From Gammaproteobacteria bacterium (lineage in GTDB: Bacteria; Pseudomonadota; Gammaproteobacteria; Pseudomonadales; Azotimanducaceae), in contig JAPPGK010000113.1 of the NCBI GenBank assembly GCA_028821405.1, positions 1 to 50,646 on the forward strand: a stretch of 50,646 nucleotides of DNA, given 5' to 3'. A program made the translations under genes and the position numbers. The notes beneath the pieces were generated by a model. It was not told where the DNA came from, searched no databases, and saw only the letters and a program-made list of their open reading frames with translations. Shown here in pieces: positions 40,233 to 49,731 of this stretch. How positions within the stretch are numbered: the stretch's first letter is position 1; each line of letters starts with the position of its first letter.

Positions 40233-42716
40233 CTAGTCGAGGAAACGCAGGTTCCGCCGTACCTCGAACGCGTCGGCGAACGCATCGGCAAGCGTCGCCG
40301 CCGATGGGGTCACGTACACATCCTGATGCCCTGGCGTTCCGCCGGCCGCATCGACGCACTGCTCGAGAGCGTTAATGGCGAGCCTGGCGGTCGAACCCGC
40401 ACTGCGACCGATGTAGATCGCATCCACCCGCACGCCGCGCAATCCCGCGACCCGGCAGGCCTCGACGAACCAACCGTCGAGACGCCTCTCCAAGGTGTAT
40501 CGCAGTAGCGATGTCGAGAGCCGGTTGCGGATTCCGGCCGGCACGCTGCTGACTTCCAACGGTGCGGCGTCCACCGGCACCGGCGGCGTGAGCGCGTCGA
40601 TGCCGGTGTCCCCCATGTAGACCCGATCATCGACGCGACCGTAAGCGCCGAAGAGTGAATTGAACCGGCAGCGGTCGTCGATCAACACTGGGCGGCCAGT
40701 CATGCCAAACCCCGTCCCGGTGGCCACCAGCGCGTTGACAACAGCCCCATCTCGGCCCCTGAAGAGTTGCCAGGGGGTCGGGGGAAGGCTGCTGCCGCCG
40801 GCGGTCTCCAGGGTGGCCATCAATTGGGTCTTGCGCGTTGCGTTGGCAGTGTCCGACTCCATCCGCAGGAAGGCATCGGCGAAAGCCTCCCGCCCGTCGT
40901 CATTGAGTCGACCGTCCGCGTCCACGTAGTCGACCGGAAGTAAGGGCGTCCTGAAGTAGGCATTGAATTCCGCAGACGTCTGCTTGGCTGCCGCCGCACG
41001 ATAGGCTAGGTGTTGGGTTCCCGAATAGTGATACGAACACAGAAGGTCATTTTCCCACAATGCCTGACCCCACCCCCGTGCTGGTGTCCGGGTCTTGGGC
41101 AGCGTTCCGGCCCAGTTGGTGCCGTCCGTCACGAGCAGAATGGATTTCTGGACATCCGCTGTCCTCGGGCGCACGGTGCCTTGGGAGTCGCTGACATCCC
41201 ACACCCCGGCCCATAGCGGAGACACCGTTCGAAGTCCCCAGACGACGCCCAGAACGAGATACGTTCCGCCGACGCTTCGGGTGGAGTACTGGGATTCGCG
41301 GTACTCGAACTGGCTTGCCGTCTGAAGGCGGGCGACAGTCCGCTGCAGCGTTGCCAAATCGTCCGTCAACGGCTGGATGGACATCTCTGGACAAAGCGAA
41401 TGGCCTCGCCGCCCCGCCCCGGACCAATCGTTGTCCGCACCCGTCTGGTACGCCACGACGGTACTGCGTCCTGCTGGGCCGTTCCGGTGGAAGATCTCCA
41501 TCATGGTGCCTTGCATTAGGTGATCCGCATTCCCGCTGACGCGCGCGTCCGGCCAGGAATAGGCGGTGAACAGGGTGTGCGGATCGGACGCGACCGGCGG
41601 CGCGTCGGAGAGGTGCAGCGGCGTCGCTGGAAGGGGGTCGCCCGCGCCCCACGCTGCGACCGCCTTGGTCGCGGGCCAGCTTGATGCCGATCCGTCCCAG
41701 GCCGTCGGACGGGCGTCCGGATCCCAATACGCGCCCCACCGCGCCATGACGCACCCGTTCCAGAAATCCCGGTCGTTGACGACCCAGTTGCCCATCTCGG
41801 GAATCTGCGTGGAGACGTCAATGGCGACGTTGTCCCTGCGCAGATTCCAATTGATGTCGTTTAACAGATCGTCGGGCAGGAACTGCCGGCGCAGCGAACC
41901 CAGATCGGTGCCGACGCCGTAGTTGTGATAGGCATCGACCCAATGGCCGCCCTCGTCGGCGGCCTTGGCGAGTCGGGCGTCCGCGAGGGTCTCAGCCATG
42001 GTGTCCCGGACCCCCGCCAGCATGCGCACGTAGCGTTCCTTGCCGACGGATCGCACCGGTAGGCAGGGCGTGCCGGACGCGGCGGCACTGCAGGTGTCGG
42101 CAACGTTGACCGCCGTCGTGAAGGGAACGACCGAGACCATGAGGCTGCCCGGCGTGGTGGCGGTGCGTTGCTGCAGAGTTGTAGCGACGGTGCGCATCGC
42201 GGCACGCAGCCCGTCCATCCTCGTGATGCTCGGGTCATCGAGGCTCAGATCCATGGAGCCCGAGACGTCTAGCGCCACCGCGACTTCGTATCGATCCGAC
42301 TCGAATACGACCCTCACCGTGTCGTGTATCTGCTTTTCGCCGCCGCCGAAACCCCAGATGCCGCTCAACTCGAAGGTGCCGCCCACGTCGACGGTAATGA
42401 TGTCCGTGGCCGCATCGTGGGAGACCGTGACGTCGCCCGTTCCGACCGTCATCCCGGACAGCATCCCGGAGGCGAACGTCGCCACCCGTTGTTTGATCTG
42501 CACCTCCGAAGCCACGGTGTCGCCCAGCAGTGGCCCCGCCGCAGCCACGGCCGCCCGGGATGCTGCGCGCAGTTCCTCCCACTGTGCCTCCTGCCAGGCG
42601 TAGTTGGACAACGCGGACCCGACGGTCGCCATGAGCGCCAGCAGCACCATACCCCCGATGAGCATGCCGCCACCCCGCCGGGACCGGAGGAATGCCAAGA
42701 TCGTGCGTGCTAGCAC
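40233..42716 (-). CDS. Large TadG-like pilus protein with vWA domain
   Basis: The 827-residue protein starts at a GTG overlapping the preceding TadE-like stop by a few bases. It has an N-terminal Tad-like transmembrane segment ('GGGMLIGGMVLLALMATVGSALSNYAWQEAQWEELRAASRAAVAAA', with a prepilin-like start), then a vWA domain with intact MIDAS 'VALDVSGSMDLS' (Asp150, Ser152, Ser154). The long remainder has several cysteines, 'KSILLVTDGTNW', and a C-terminal 'RGVRVDAIYIGRSAGS', another vWA-type strand. It is much longer than common TadG proteins (about 450-550 residues), so extra domains exist. It probably acts as a minor pilin or tip adhesin of the Flp pilus in the periplasm. Confidence 0.85.
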   Translation of the reverse strand: MLARTILAFLRSRRGGGMLIGGMVLLALMATVGSALSNYAWQEAQWEELRAASRAAVAAAGPLLGDTVASEVQIKQRVATFASGMLSGMTVGTGDVTVSHDAATDIITVDVGGTFELSGIWGFGGGEKQIHDTVRVVFESDRYEVAVALDVSGSMDLSLDDPSITRMDGLRAAMRTVATTLQQRTATTPGSLMVSVVPFTTAVNVADTCSAAASGTPCLPVRSVGKERYVRMLAGVRDTMAETLADARLAKAADEGGHWVDAYHNYGVGTDLGSLRRQFLPDDLLNDINWNLRRDNVAIDVSTQIPEMGNWVVNDRDFWNGCVMARWGAYWDPDARPTAWDGSASSWPATKAVAAWGAGDPLPATPLHLSDAPPVASDPHTLFTAYSWPDARVSGNADHLMQGTMMEIFHRNGPAGRSTVVAYQTGADNDWSGAGRRGHSLCPEMSIQPLTDDLATLQRTVARLQTASQFEYRESQYSTRSVGGTYLVLGVVWGLRTVSPLWAGVWDVSDSQGTVRPRTADVQKSILLVTDGTNWAGTLPKTRTPARGWGQALWENDLLCSYHYSGTQHLAYRAAAAKQTSAEFNAYFRTPLLPVDYVDADGRLNDDGREAFADAFLRMESDTANATRKTQLMATLETAGGSSLPPTPWQLFRGRDGAVVNALVATGTGFGMTGRPVLIDDRCRFNSLFGAYGRVDDRVYMGDTGIDALTPPVPVDAAPLEVSSVPAGIRNRLSTSLLRYTLERRLDGWFVEACRVAGLRGVRVDAIYIGRSAGSTARLAINALEQCVDAAGGTPGHQDVYVTPSAATLADAFADAFEVRRNLRFLD

Positions 42717-43465
42717 CAGTCACAGTCCCCGCGTTCGTGGATGGATCGCCAGACGGCGCGCCTTTGCCAGACGAACGACGTGTCGAGCATCAGTTGGTAA
42801 ACGGTTCGGATCCGGCCCATCAACAGCCCCGGCTCCGGCTCGATGCAGGTGTCCACCACGACCCACCATTCCAGTGGCGACATATTACGGCTGACCCATG
42901 TGCCTTCGGCAGGCGGCGTACCGCCGTCCGGCGCGTCTCCCTCATGCGGCAACACGTTCTGTCCCGCCGCGAAGTGGGCCCCGACGGCCGGGAACGCCAT
43001 GCTCGGGGGCGAACAGGCGTTCTGTCCGACCACCGTCTCCCATTTCCCCGCCGTATCGGTCGCCGACGCCGGCCACACCGCGAGGACCACCGGCGGACAC
43101 CATCCCGGGTCAGGACATGCCGTGCCGTCGGCGCGTTGCGTTCCGCGACCCGCCACGACCGCCCGCACCAGGCCGGAAGTGCTCCGGTCGCGGAAACGCG
43201 CCTCGATCGCAGCCACGGCCGACTGAAGCGGCGACACGCCGTCCCGATCATCGCTGATGGCCTCCGCGACGGCGTACATCTCGCGCGCGAGTTCCGTGCG
43301 AAACGCAATGTGCTGGCGGAGATCCCAAACGGCCGCGAGCAGGATCAGGACGAAGGGCATCACGAAGACGAACTCCACCGTGGCAGACCCCGCCAGTCCA
43401 GGTGCAGGCTGCCGGACGGTGGGGCGCGAAGGCGCGCCCGCAGATTTGCCGGGCGCCGGCATCAT
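42710..43465 (-). CDS. TadE/TadF-like minor pilin
   Basis: The 251-residue protein begins MMPAPGKSAG; its ATG (43463-43465) overlaps the TadE stop by 4 bp. After about 30 residues there is a pseudopilin-like segment ('GSATVEFVFVMPFVLILLAAVWDLRQHIAF') with the conserved Glu at position 5 after the cleavage-type glycine. The remainder is a periplasmic domain with several cysteines (CPDPGWCPP, CSPPS, CIEPEPG, CDWC) and no further match. Frames extending to 43831 are shadows of TadE. It is probably a minor pilin matured by the prepilin peptidase encoded at 49732. Confidence 0.8.
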   Translation of the reverse strand: MMPAPGKSAGAPSRPTVRQPAPGLAGSATVEFVFVMPFVLILLAAVWDLRQHIAFRTELAREMYAVAEAISDDRDGVSPLQSAVAAIEARFRDRSTSGLVRAVVAGRGTQRADGTACPDPGWCPPVVLAVWPASATDTAGKWETVVGQNACSPPSMAFPAVGAHFAAGQNVLPHEGDAPDGGTPPAEGTWVSRNMSPLEWWVVVDTCIEPEPGLLMGRIRTVYQLMLDTSFVWQRRAVWRSIHERGDCDWC

Positions 43466-43947
43466 TCCTGGTTCACAGCCCAGGCGGCCTGCTGGCGGAC
43501 CACGGTGGCGAGCCCGAACCGCACGCGGACTTCGACTTTCGACTGGACCCGGATCCAACTCCCTGATGTGCCGCACAGCGATCCGGTGAAGTCGACGCCG
43601 TCGGAAAGATCCATGTCCGAGGCGATATCGATCCTGACCTCGCTGGTGGCGGACCCGTCGGGATCCGTTCCCGTAACGAAGCCCACCGTGCCATCGCCGT
43701 TGCGGTCGAAAAGCCACGCGGCCAAACCATGGCCCGCGAAGGCGTCCCGCACGGCGGTTTCGCAGTTGCCTGGATCCCGCGCCCCAGCCAACGCCGCGAG
43801 ATGGGTCGCCCGCGCCAAGACTTGGTCGCACAGGGACAAACGGTAGAACTCGGCCACCGCAACCATGAGCGGCGCCATGACTAGGAGGATGAGCGCGAAT
43901 TCCGTGGCGATGATGCCGCTGTACCGGTTACGCCGCTGATAATGCAT
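43462..43947 (-). CDS. tadE: TadE-like pseudopilin
   Basis: The 161-residue protein starts MHYQRRNRYSGIIATEFALILLVMAPLMVAVAEFYRLSL, a TadE-type pseudopilin segment with cleavage expected after the glycine of 'YSG' and Glu at +5. The rest contains 'CETAVRDAFAGHGL', a Ca-binding-like 'DRNGDGTVG' and an all-beta tail. Transcription is divergent from the TPR-SPOR lipoprotein gene, so the 110-bp gap upstream must hold its promoter. Confidence 0.85.
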   Translation of the reverse strand: MHYQRRNRYSGIIATEFALILLVMAPLMVAVAEFYRLSLCDQVLARATHLAALAGARDPGNCETAVRDAFAGHGLAAWLFDRNGDGTVGFVTGTDPDGSATSEVRIDIASDMDLSDGVDFTGSLCGTSGSWIRVQSKVEVRVRFGLATVVRQQAAWAVNQE

Positions 43948-43989
43948 GCTGATCGTTCCGGGTCGCCGAGAAGACGGTTTAGTCGGGGT

Positions 43990-44018
43990 TTGCCCCGTAC
44001 CGGACGGTCGCCTACCAT
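43990..44018 (+). promoter_or_regulatory. Promoter candidate of the TPR-SPOR gene
   Basis: A -35 TTGCCC (43990-43995) and a -10 TACCAT (44013-44018) are 17 bp apart. A GCCCC-TT-GGGGC palindrome (44030-44041) lies in the short leader. Confidence 0.4.
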
Positions 44019-44057
44019 AGCACGCGCAGCCCCTTGGGGCTAGTTTGGAGGAGCTGT

Positions 44058-45578
44058 GTGAGCGGTGCGTTCACGTCCGTTGCCAATCGGCTGCGGCGAT
44101 CCGTTCGTTGCCGCGCGCTTCTCGGGTGGGTGGCGATGCCGCTCTTTGCGGCCTGCACGGTCATGCCGCCGCAGGGCGAGAGAATCCGAGTCGAACGCAT
44201 CGAGCAGGCCCTGCTGCCGATGGCGCGTACGGCGTTGGACGCCGGCCAGGCGACGACCGCCCGGCGTCTCTATTCGCGACTGCTGGAGGCCGATCCGGGC
44301 TCGGCCGACGCCCGCATCGGGCTCGGCGATGTCGCGCTGGCGAACCGCGAACTGGCACAGGCAGCCACCTGGTACCTGGCAGCGGTCGCCCATGCCGTTG
44401 CGCCTGCCGAGCGCCATGCCGCGTTGCTCTCTCACGGTCGTGCTGCCCTGGCAGACGCCGACGTCGAAGCCGCGCGCGAGAGCTTCTCGCGTTTGGCTGA
44501 CCCGGAAGAGGACGCATCGAGGACGCACGCCGCCTGGGGTTTCAACGGCACCGGCGTCATTCTCCTCTTGGAGGGTAAACCCGCCGAGGCCGTGATCGCC
44601 ATGGAAAGGGCCGTTCTCCTCGACCCCGGCGAACCCCGATTCCAGGCGAACCTGGCGCGCGCCGCTAGGATCGCCGCCAGCTATCCGGTTGAGCCATCAA
44701 CCACCGCTGCTTTTGCCCCGACGACGCCGCAACGGGACGACCCATCGACGCTTGCCCCGAGCGACGACGCGGGTGCCGCGATGACGCACACGGAGTCCGC
44801 GCAGGCCATCGAAGCCGTCGGGCAATCGACACGCGCCGCGCCGAATTCGCTTGAAGGCGCCTTGCTCGACGCGGCGACCCGGGTCCCCCCCGCACCGGTG
44901 CCTGAAACGGCACCGGCAGAAGCGCCCGCGCCGGCCGCCGAACCTCCACCTGAATCCGCCACGATACCGGTCGCGACGGATGTCGAACCGGAACAGGAGA
45001 TCGGGGCCCCCAAGCCGGCGACGCTGCCGCCACGGGCGCCGGTGCCGCAGGACATCGAGGCATCGCCTCCAGTGCCCGCGGGAGCCTTCTACGTGCGCAC
45101 TGAAGACGGCGACTATCTACAGGTCGGCGCGTATGCCGTCGAAGATCACGCGACACAAACCGCTGCGGCGCTGCGCGATACCACCGGTCTGCCGGTGCGC
45201 GTCGAGAGGGCGCTCCGGAACGGTCGGCTGCTGTACCGGGTGCATGTTGGCCCGGTGCCGCCGAAAGGCCTGCCCGAACACCTGGCCGGCGCGTTGGGCA
45301 TGGAGGTTATTGAGGGGGTACCCGAGGGAACCGGGGCACGGCGCCCTCAGGTCGTTGTGGAAGCCGGCGCAACGTATGTGGAAGCCGCGCAATTCACGGA
45401 CTACGCCGACGCCGAGGCGTTCGCCCGCCGGCTGCGTGCCGGTACCGGGCATCCGGTGGAACTCGCGAAGGTAAGCCTCGGCCGGTCGCCGTCAGTGTAC
45501 CGGGTCCGAGTCGGCCCGGTGGCCGAAGCTCCACCGGCGCTAATCGACGAGATTGCCCGGATTCGGGCGAGCGACTAG
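44058..45578 (+). CDS. TPR lipoprotein with two SPOR domains (TadD-like)
   Basis: The gene starts at a GTG with GGAGGAG at ideal spacing; upstream TTG at 44034 is unlikely. The 506-residue product has a lipobox-like signal ('LLGWVAMPLFAAC'), then about three TPR repeats (about 45-200; 'ARRLYSRLLEADPGSADARIGLGDVALANRELAQAATWYLAAV', 'VIAMERAVLLDPGEPRFQANLARAA'). A Pro/Ala-rich linker and two C-terminal SPOR domains follow (about 345-415 and 430-500; 'DYLQVGAYAVEDHATQTAAAL', 'LYRVHVGPV'; 'YVEAAQFTDYADAEAFARRL', 'VYRVRVGPV'). TadD is a TPR lipoprotein needed for Flp pilus assembly; the added SPOR domains should bind denuded peptidoglycan, which would place the pilus at septa or new poles. It is on the opposite strand to the rest of the locus. 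Confidence 0.85.
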   Translation: MSGAFTSVANRLRRSVRCRALLGWVAMPLFAACTVMPPQGERIRVERIEQALLPMARTALDAGQATTARRLYSRLLEADPGSADARIGLGDVALANRELAQAATWYLAAVAHAVAPAERHAALLSHGRAALADADVEAARESFSRLADPEEDASRTHAAWGFNGTGVILLLEGKPAEAVIAMERAVLLDPGEPRFQANLARAARIAASYPVEPSTTAAFAPTTPQRDDPSTLAPSDDAGAAMTHTESAQAIEAVGQSTRAAPNSLEGALLDAATRVPPAPVPETAPAEAPAPAAEPPPESATIPVATDVEPEQEIGAPKPATLPPRAPVPQDIEASPPVPAGAFYVRTEDGDYLQVGAYAVEDHATQTAAALRDTTGLPVRVERALRNGRLLYRVHVGPVPPKGLPEHLAGALGMEVIEGVPEGTGARRPQVVVEAGATYVEAAQFTDYADAEAFARRLRAGTGHPVELAKVSLGRSPSVYRVRVGPVAEAPPALIDEIARIRASD

Positions 45579-45597
45579 TCGATACTTCCGTCTCGCC

Positions 45598-46683
45598 TTA
45601 GGACTCCTCCTCCGAGGCCAAGCCGACCAAGGGATTCAGTATGCGGTCGAAGAGTTCCCGCTCTCGGCGCGCAATCGCTCGCTCGGGTTCGCCGAGGGCC
45701 ATCGCCCGGGCCATGTTCCTGAGATAGGGAATCTCCACGTCCGGCGCACGCTGCCCAAGACTGGTGCGGAGTTGTTCGTCACCTAACAGCGACGGCAGCG
45801 ATCGCGCATGGTTCATGACCAGGGTTGATGCGACGCCTTCGAGAATCCGCAGCCACCGGGCCGCGATCGAAACCCCGGCGGGCGTCGGCTCAAAGACGAT
45901 CAGGTGGCTCGTCGTCAGGTGCCGGAGTGCCTCCACTTGCGCCAGCGACGCGCCGCAGGCGAGGATCATGTGGGCGTGGGTCGACAACGCTTCTACGAGG
46001 CCGTGCAGCCCTTCCTCGCCGTACCGCTGGCCGGATTGATCGTAGGAATGTGCCACAAGACCGATCCGATCCGACACCCGGGCCTGAAGGCGCTCTATGT
46101 CAAACCCTCCGCCAGGGTTCTGCAGGGCCTGCGCCAGTCCTCGCTCCGGCTGCGTATCGAACGCAAGGGACAATGTCCCGAAGTTGGGATCGAGATCCAG
46201 GCAGCTGACGTAGCGACCGCGCTCTGCCGCAAGCCGGGCCAACAACGCCGTGACCGTGTTGGTTCCCATGCCTTTGCCGAGCACGAGGACCAGCCGGCTG
46301 GACTGAATTTCCGGGCGCGGCTCCTCATCATGTGCCGCTTCGACCTCGAGCATGCCGCGACGCAGGTCGGAGGCGTCGAGGGGCTTCGGCAGGTAGAGGA
46401 ACACGCCCCCCCGGTAGAGATCGTTGGCCAACGCGACGTTGTTCTCCGTACCCGTGGCCAGGATGACCGTCTGCGGCCGGCACACCTGCAGCAACAAGGC
46501 CATGTGGGCGAGCGGGTTCTGCTCGCCGTCGAGGTCCACAAGCATGACATCCGCCGACTCTTCGGTCTGGCAGGCATGCGCCGCGTGGCGCACCGTGCCG
46601 CGACGAACCGTCGCCTGCTCGGCCGCGTCGCGGACTACGCGCCGGCTGTCGGCGTCACTGAGAAATGCCGTGAACTCCGCCAC
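45598..46683 (-). CDS. Pilus localisation ATPase-like protein CpaE/TadZ
   Basis: The 361-residue protein starts at GTG (46683). It has an N-terminal receiver-like domain (about 1-120; 'DVMLVDLDG', 'VILATGTENN', 'YLPKPLD') and a C-terminal MinD/ParA-like domain. The P-loop is 'VLGKGMGTNTVTALLA': the signature lysine after the first Gly is there but the P-loop lysine is replaced by Asn, as in several TadZ/CpaE proteins. 'CLDLDPNFGTLSLAFD' is the switch region. The family marks the cell pole for Flp assembly. Its stop faces the TPR-SPOR stop 19 bp away. Confidence 0.88.
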   Translation of the reverse strand: MAEFTAFLSDADSRRVVRDAAEQATVRRGTVRHAAHACQTEESADVMLVDLDGEQNPLAHMALLLQVCRPQTVILATGTENNVALANDLYRGGVFLYLPKPLDASDLRRGMLEVEAAHDEEPRPEIQSSRLVLVLGKGMGTNTVTALLARLAAERGRYVSCLDLDPNFGTLSLAFDTQPERGLAQALQNPGGGFDIERLQARVSDRIGLVAHSYDQSGQRYGEEGLHGLVEALSTHAHMILACGASLAQVEALRHLTTSHLIVFEPTPAGVSIAARWLRILEGVASTLVMNHARSLPSLLGDEQLRTSLGQRAPDVEIPYLRNMARAMALGEPERAIARRERELFDRILNPLVGLASEEES

Positions 46684-46832
46684 CGATTCCGCCTAAGGCA
46701 ATCATCAACCTGTTCGGAGTATTCCTAGTGCGCCTCGAGAGTAAGCGAGGCCCCCGCTGTCCCAAATGTGGTTGGAAATACAACCTGCGCGTCGACATCC
46801 ACGTCGTTCAAGGCGTCTTTCGAGGCGCCACC

Positions 46833-47084
46833 TCAGCCCGACGGGGCCTGATCGTCGTCTTCCGATTCCTCTTCCGCACGGCGCCATCCGGCGACCGCCG
46901 CCGCGGCGTTGTCGGCGCGCTGCGACCCGGCGTCCGACAATGCCGCGGACGCCACCATTGCCTCGTTCATGGCGGCAACATAGCGACCGTCGAGCGGGGT
47001 CGGCGCAAGAGACGACACCGGCATGCAGGATCCGAGGCCCGCGCAGCAGGCGACGACCAACGAAATGCGCATGCACGTGGCCAT
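46833..47084 (-). CDS. Small Tad-locus lipoprotein
   Basis: The 83-residue product starts at an ATG preceded by AGGGAG. The signal peptide has a lipobox ('MRISLVVACCAGLGSCMPVSS', lipidation at the Cys of GSC). The mature part has about 60 residues with an acidic end (EEESEDDDQAPSG). A role like RcpB/TadD-type small lipoproteins of the secretin is plausible but unproven. It lies between cpaE and the secretin gene. Confidence 0.68.
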   Translation of the reverse strand: MATCMRISLVVACCAGLGSCMPVSSLAPTPLDGRYVAAMNEAMVASAALSDAGSQRADNAAAAVAGWRRAEEESEDDDQAPSG

Positions 47085-47320
47085 GGCGTTCTCCCTGTCA
47101 CCAACTCGCTTATTGCGGGTTCGCCATTGTAGCGTCAATGCGCCGACCGGCAAGACCTAAGACCGGCAACGAATCGAGACCCATCAATACTGCCCACCGG
47201 CCGCACACGCGCCCATCGGGCGCGCCCGCGTTCGTACGGGGGAACCGCCTCCGTTCGTCAATCCGGGCGACCGCCAGGGTCGCCCTTAGGGGGGCCCTCG
47301 TCGGTCTGAAAGGCGCCTCG

Positions 47321-48742
47321 CTAGTAGTAGAACTCGTTGTCCAGCTGTCGGACGTTGTCCGCCGGGCGTTGCCTGGACGCCGCCAGCGCCGGACGCGGCA
47401 CGGCGGCAACGATCCGCGGCGTCACGACGATGATCAGCTCCACGGAACGGTCGGTTTCCTGGCTCGTGCGGAAAAGCGAGCCCCACAGGGGAATGTCCTT
47501 GAGCATCGGGACGCCTCCGTCGGACGCCGTCGTGCTTCGCCGGTAAAGGCCGGCGATGGCGATGGACTCGCCGTCGCCGAGTTCCACCGTGGTCGATGCG
47601 GAGCGTTCGTTGATGTTCGGCACCACGGCCCCGGCGATGGTCGCGCCCCCGGCCGCGATCTCGCGGATCCTCGCCTGCACGGTCAGCGAAATCTGGCTAC
47701 GATCCATGACCGTGGGCGTGAAGGTCAGGCTCACCCCGGTCTGCCGGTACTCGGTGCCCACCACGCCCTGGTTGGTGATGGCAGGAATGGGGACTTCCAG
47801 ACCGGAGAAGAAATCCGCCGACTCCCCGCTCACCGAGGTGAGGGTTGGCCGCGCATGCACGACCACCAGACCGTTCTGGGCAAGCGCTTCAAGGAAAGCA
47901 GTGGCCCGATGTTCGCCGCGGTTGATGATTTCGGAGTGGGACAGCACGATGCCGCCGTCCGCAGGTCGCGTCTCGGGAACCTCCACGCCGAGCTCGTCGA
48001 CCTCGTTGCGAGCGATCTCCGCATCCGGGTTGTCCGGCGGTACCCAGTTGCCGCGATCCCCGGGTTCGAGGGGACCGAACCCAACGACGGCGTCGTAGAT
48101 TCTCGCCAGTTGCAGTGCCCCGGTGCCGAGTCGCGTGCCAGCGCCGGTCGCCCAGGTACGCAACGGATGGAAGAATGGATTCATGTCCAGCGACCAGTCG
48201 ATCCCGAGTTCACGGGTAACGTTGCGGGACACCTCCGAGATCAGCACTTCGAGGTTGACCTGGGCCAGCGTCTCCAGCGTGAGTGCATCCACCACCGGCG
48301 CGTCCGAGACTGCGTTGATGCCGCGCAGCAGCCGCTCCGCCTGGGAAGGACTCTTCACCGTGCCGGTCACGAATAGCGCACCGCCCACGGCGTCCACCTC
48401 GACAGCCCCTTCCTCGCCGACGACCTTCGCAACAACCGTTTGGACGTGTTCGTGCTCGACGTTGACGCGAACCGCGTACACCCCGAGCAGTTGGCCGGCC
48501 GCGTCGTGTACCTTGAGACTGGTGATGCCCGGCGCGCGGCCGAGCACGAACAGGTTGCGCGCGTCCAGGACATTGACGTCGGCAACCTGGGGGTCCGCGA
48601 TGAACGCCGTACCGACGTCGGTTGGGAACTGCAAAAGCTCCGAGGTGCCGGGCGACAGCTCGATCTCGCGCGCGTTCGGCGAGTCGGCGGCACCCGCCAG
48701 GCAAGCCGCGATGGCGCCAAGCACGAGAGCGGCGGTCTTCAT
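47321..48742 (-). CDS. rcpA: Tad pilus secretin CpaC/RcpA
   Basis: The 473-residue outer-membrane secretin has a signal peptide (MKTAALVLGAIAACLAGAADS), an N-terminal pilus-secretin domain ('FPTDVGTAFIADPQVADVNVLDARNLFVLGRAPGITSLKVHD'), a BON-like region ('GGALFVTGTVKSPSQAERLL'), and a C-terminal secretin domain ('LAQNGLVVVHARPTLTSVSGESADFFSGLEVPIPA', 'GVSLTFTPTV', 'VVTPRIVA'). It forms the pore for the Flp pilus. Its ATG overlaps the CpaB stop by 4 bp. Confidence 0.93.
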   Translation of the reverse strand: MKTAALVLGAIAACLAGAADSPNAREIELSPGTSELLQFPTDVGTAFIADPQVADVNVLDARNLFVLGRAPGITSLKVHDAAGQLLGVYAVRVNVEHEHVQTVVAKVVGEEGAVEVDAVGGALFVTGTVKSPSQAERLLRGINAVSDAPVVDALTLETLAQVNLEVLISEVSRNVTRELGIDWSLDMNPFFHPLRTWATGAGTRLGTGALQLARIYDAVVGFGPLEPGDRGNWVPPDNPDAEIARNEVDELGVEVPETRPADGGIVLSHSEIINRGEHRATAFLEALAQNGLVVVHARPTLTSVSGESADFFSGLEVPIPAITNQGVVGTEYRQTGVSLTFTPTVMDRSQISLTVQARIREIAAGGATIAGAVVPNINERSASTTVELGDGESIAIAGLYRRSTTASDGGVPMLKDIPLWGSLFRTSQETDRSVELIIVVTPRIVAAVPRPALAASRQRPADNVRQLDNEFYY

Positions 48743-49713
48743 GCGTTCTCCCGCGCCCCGCCCGCGTTGTCGGTGCCGCGGATGATGCGTACGTTGACCG
48801 GGGCGACCGGACGTTCGGGGACGGGCATTAGCTCGTCGATGCGCACCGGGGCCGCCCCGCTGGCCTCGCTCGCGACGGGCGCGTGGACGGGACGCATGGC
48901 GAGCGTCAGGACGCCAGCCGAAGAGGCCACGGCAAGGCGTTCGGCGTCAACGGGCGGGACCTCTAGCGTATAGTTGGCACCGTCGGGCGGTGCCACCGGC
49001 ACCACGTCGCCGGTCGGAGTAAAACCGACCTTGCCGTAGCGACTGACGCTCAACACGGTGGACCCAACTGCCAGGACGCGACAGCTGCGGACGATTGTCC
49101 TCGATGCCGGTCCCAAGGATTCCGGTCCGGCAGCGGCCACAAGGATGACATCGACACGATCACCGGGGTAGATGATGTTCGCGGCCGTGGTCGCCCGGTC
49201 CACCTCCACCGTCACGGCCAGCATGCCCGGCGCGAGCACCGCGCTGATGAACCCGGGATGGCCCGGCATCAGCACGCCATCCCAGGCGATCATGTCACCC
49301 TCGCGGAACCGTCGCCTTGCTACCGCACCGATGACGGCGCGCAAGGGCACGACGCCTTCGACCACCGCCATCTCGATATCCAACTGCTGCCGCCACGGTC
49401 GCCACTCGACGAGTTCCGCGCGCAACAACATGCCCAATGGGATGTCGCGGTTGGCCACGAGTACCGACGGGTAGACCGCCTCCGGCGGATGCCGGTCGGC
49501 ACGGGGCGTCTCGGTGGGTGCCGGCGGCGGCACTTCGGGTGCGACGACCGGCTCCGGGTCAACGGGAACCACTGCGACCGGTGCGTCCTCCTCACCGCCC
49601 CTGACCATGGGTCCGATGGCGACCCAAGCGACGGCAGCCGCGAAAACCGCTACGAGCGCCGGTGCCACATGCCGGCGCAGGGCACCGGGCTGTATGAAAC
49701 GTGCGCGCGCCAC
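48739..49713 (-). CDS. cpaB: Flp pilus assembly protein CpaB/RcpC
   Basis: The 324-residue protein has one N-terminal membrane segment ('HVAPALVAVFAAAVAWVAIGPMV'), a Pro-rich linker, and a SAF domain ('PSVLVANRDIPLGMLLRAELVEWRPW', 'GAVARRRFREGDMIAWDGVL'). A CpaB-type region with 'PGMLAVTVEVDRATTAANIIYPGDRVDVILV' follows, as usual for the family. It is thought to stabilise the secretin in the periplasm. It lies between the prepilin peptidase and secretin genes. Confidence 0.93.
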   Translation of the reverse strand: MARARFIQPGALRRHVAPALVAVFAAAVAWVAIGPMVRGGEEDAPVAVVPVDPEPVVAPEVPPPAPTETPRADRHPPEAVYPSVLVANRDIPLGMLLRAELVEWRPWRQQLDIEMAVVEGVVPLRAVIGAVARRRFREGDMIAWDGVLMPGHPGFISAVLAPGMLAVTVEVDRATTAANIIYPGDRVDVILVAAAGPESLGPASRTIVRSCRVLAVGSTVLSVSRYGKVGFTPTGDVVPVAPPDGANYTLEVPPVDAERLAVASSAGVLTLAMRPVHAPVASEASGAAPVRIDELMPVPERPVAPVNVRIIRGTDNAGGARENA

Positions 49714-49731
49714 GATCCCACCCTGGTAGCC

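Noticed and set aside
46728-47132. Plus-strand frame with a CPKCG zinc-ribbon-like motif
   Set aside because: It lies opposite the lipoprotein gene at 46833-47084, which has a ribosome site and signal peptide; the motif is probably chance.
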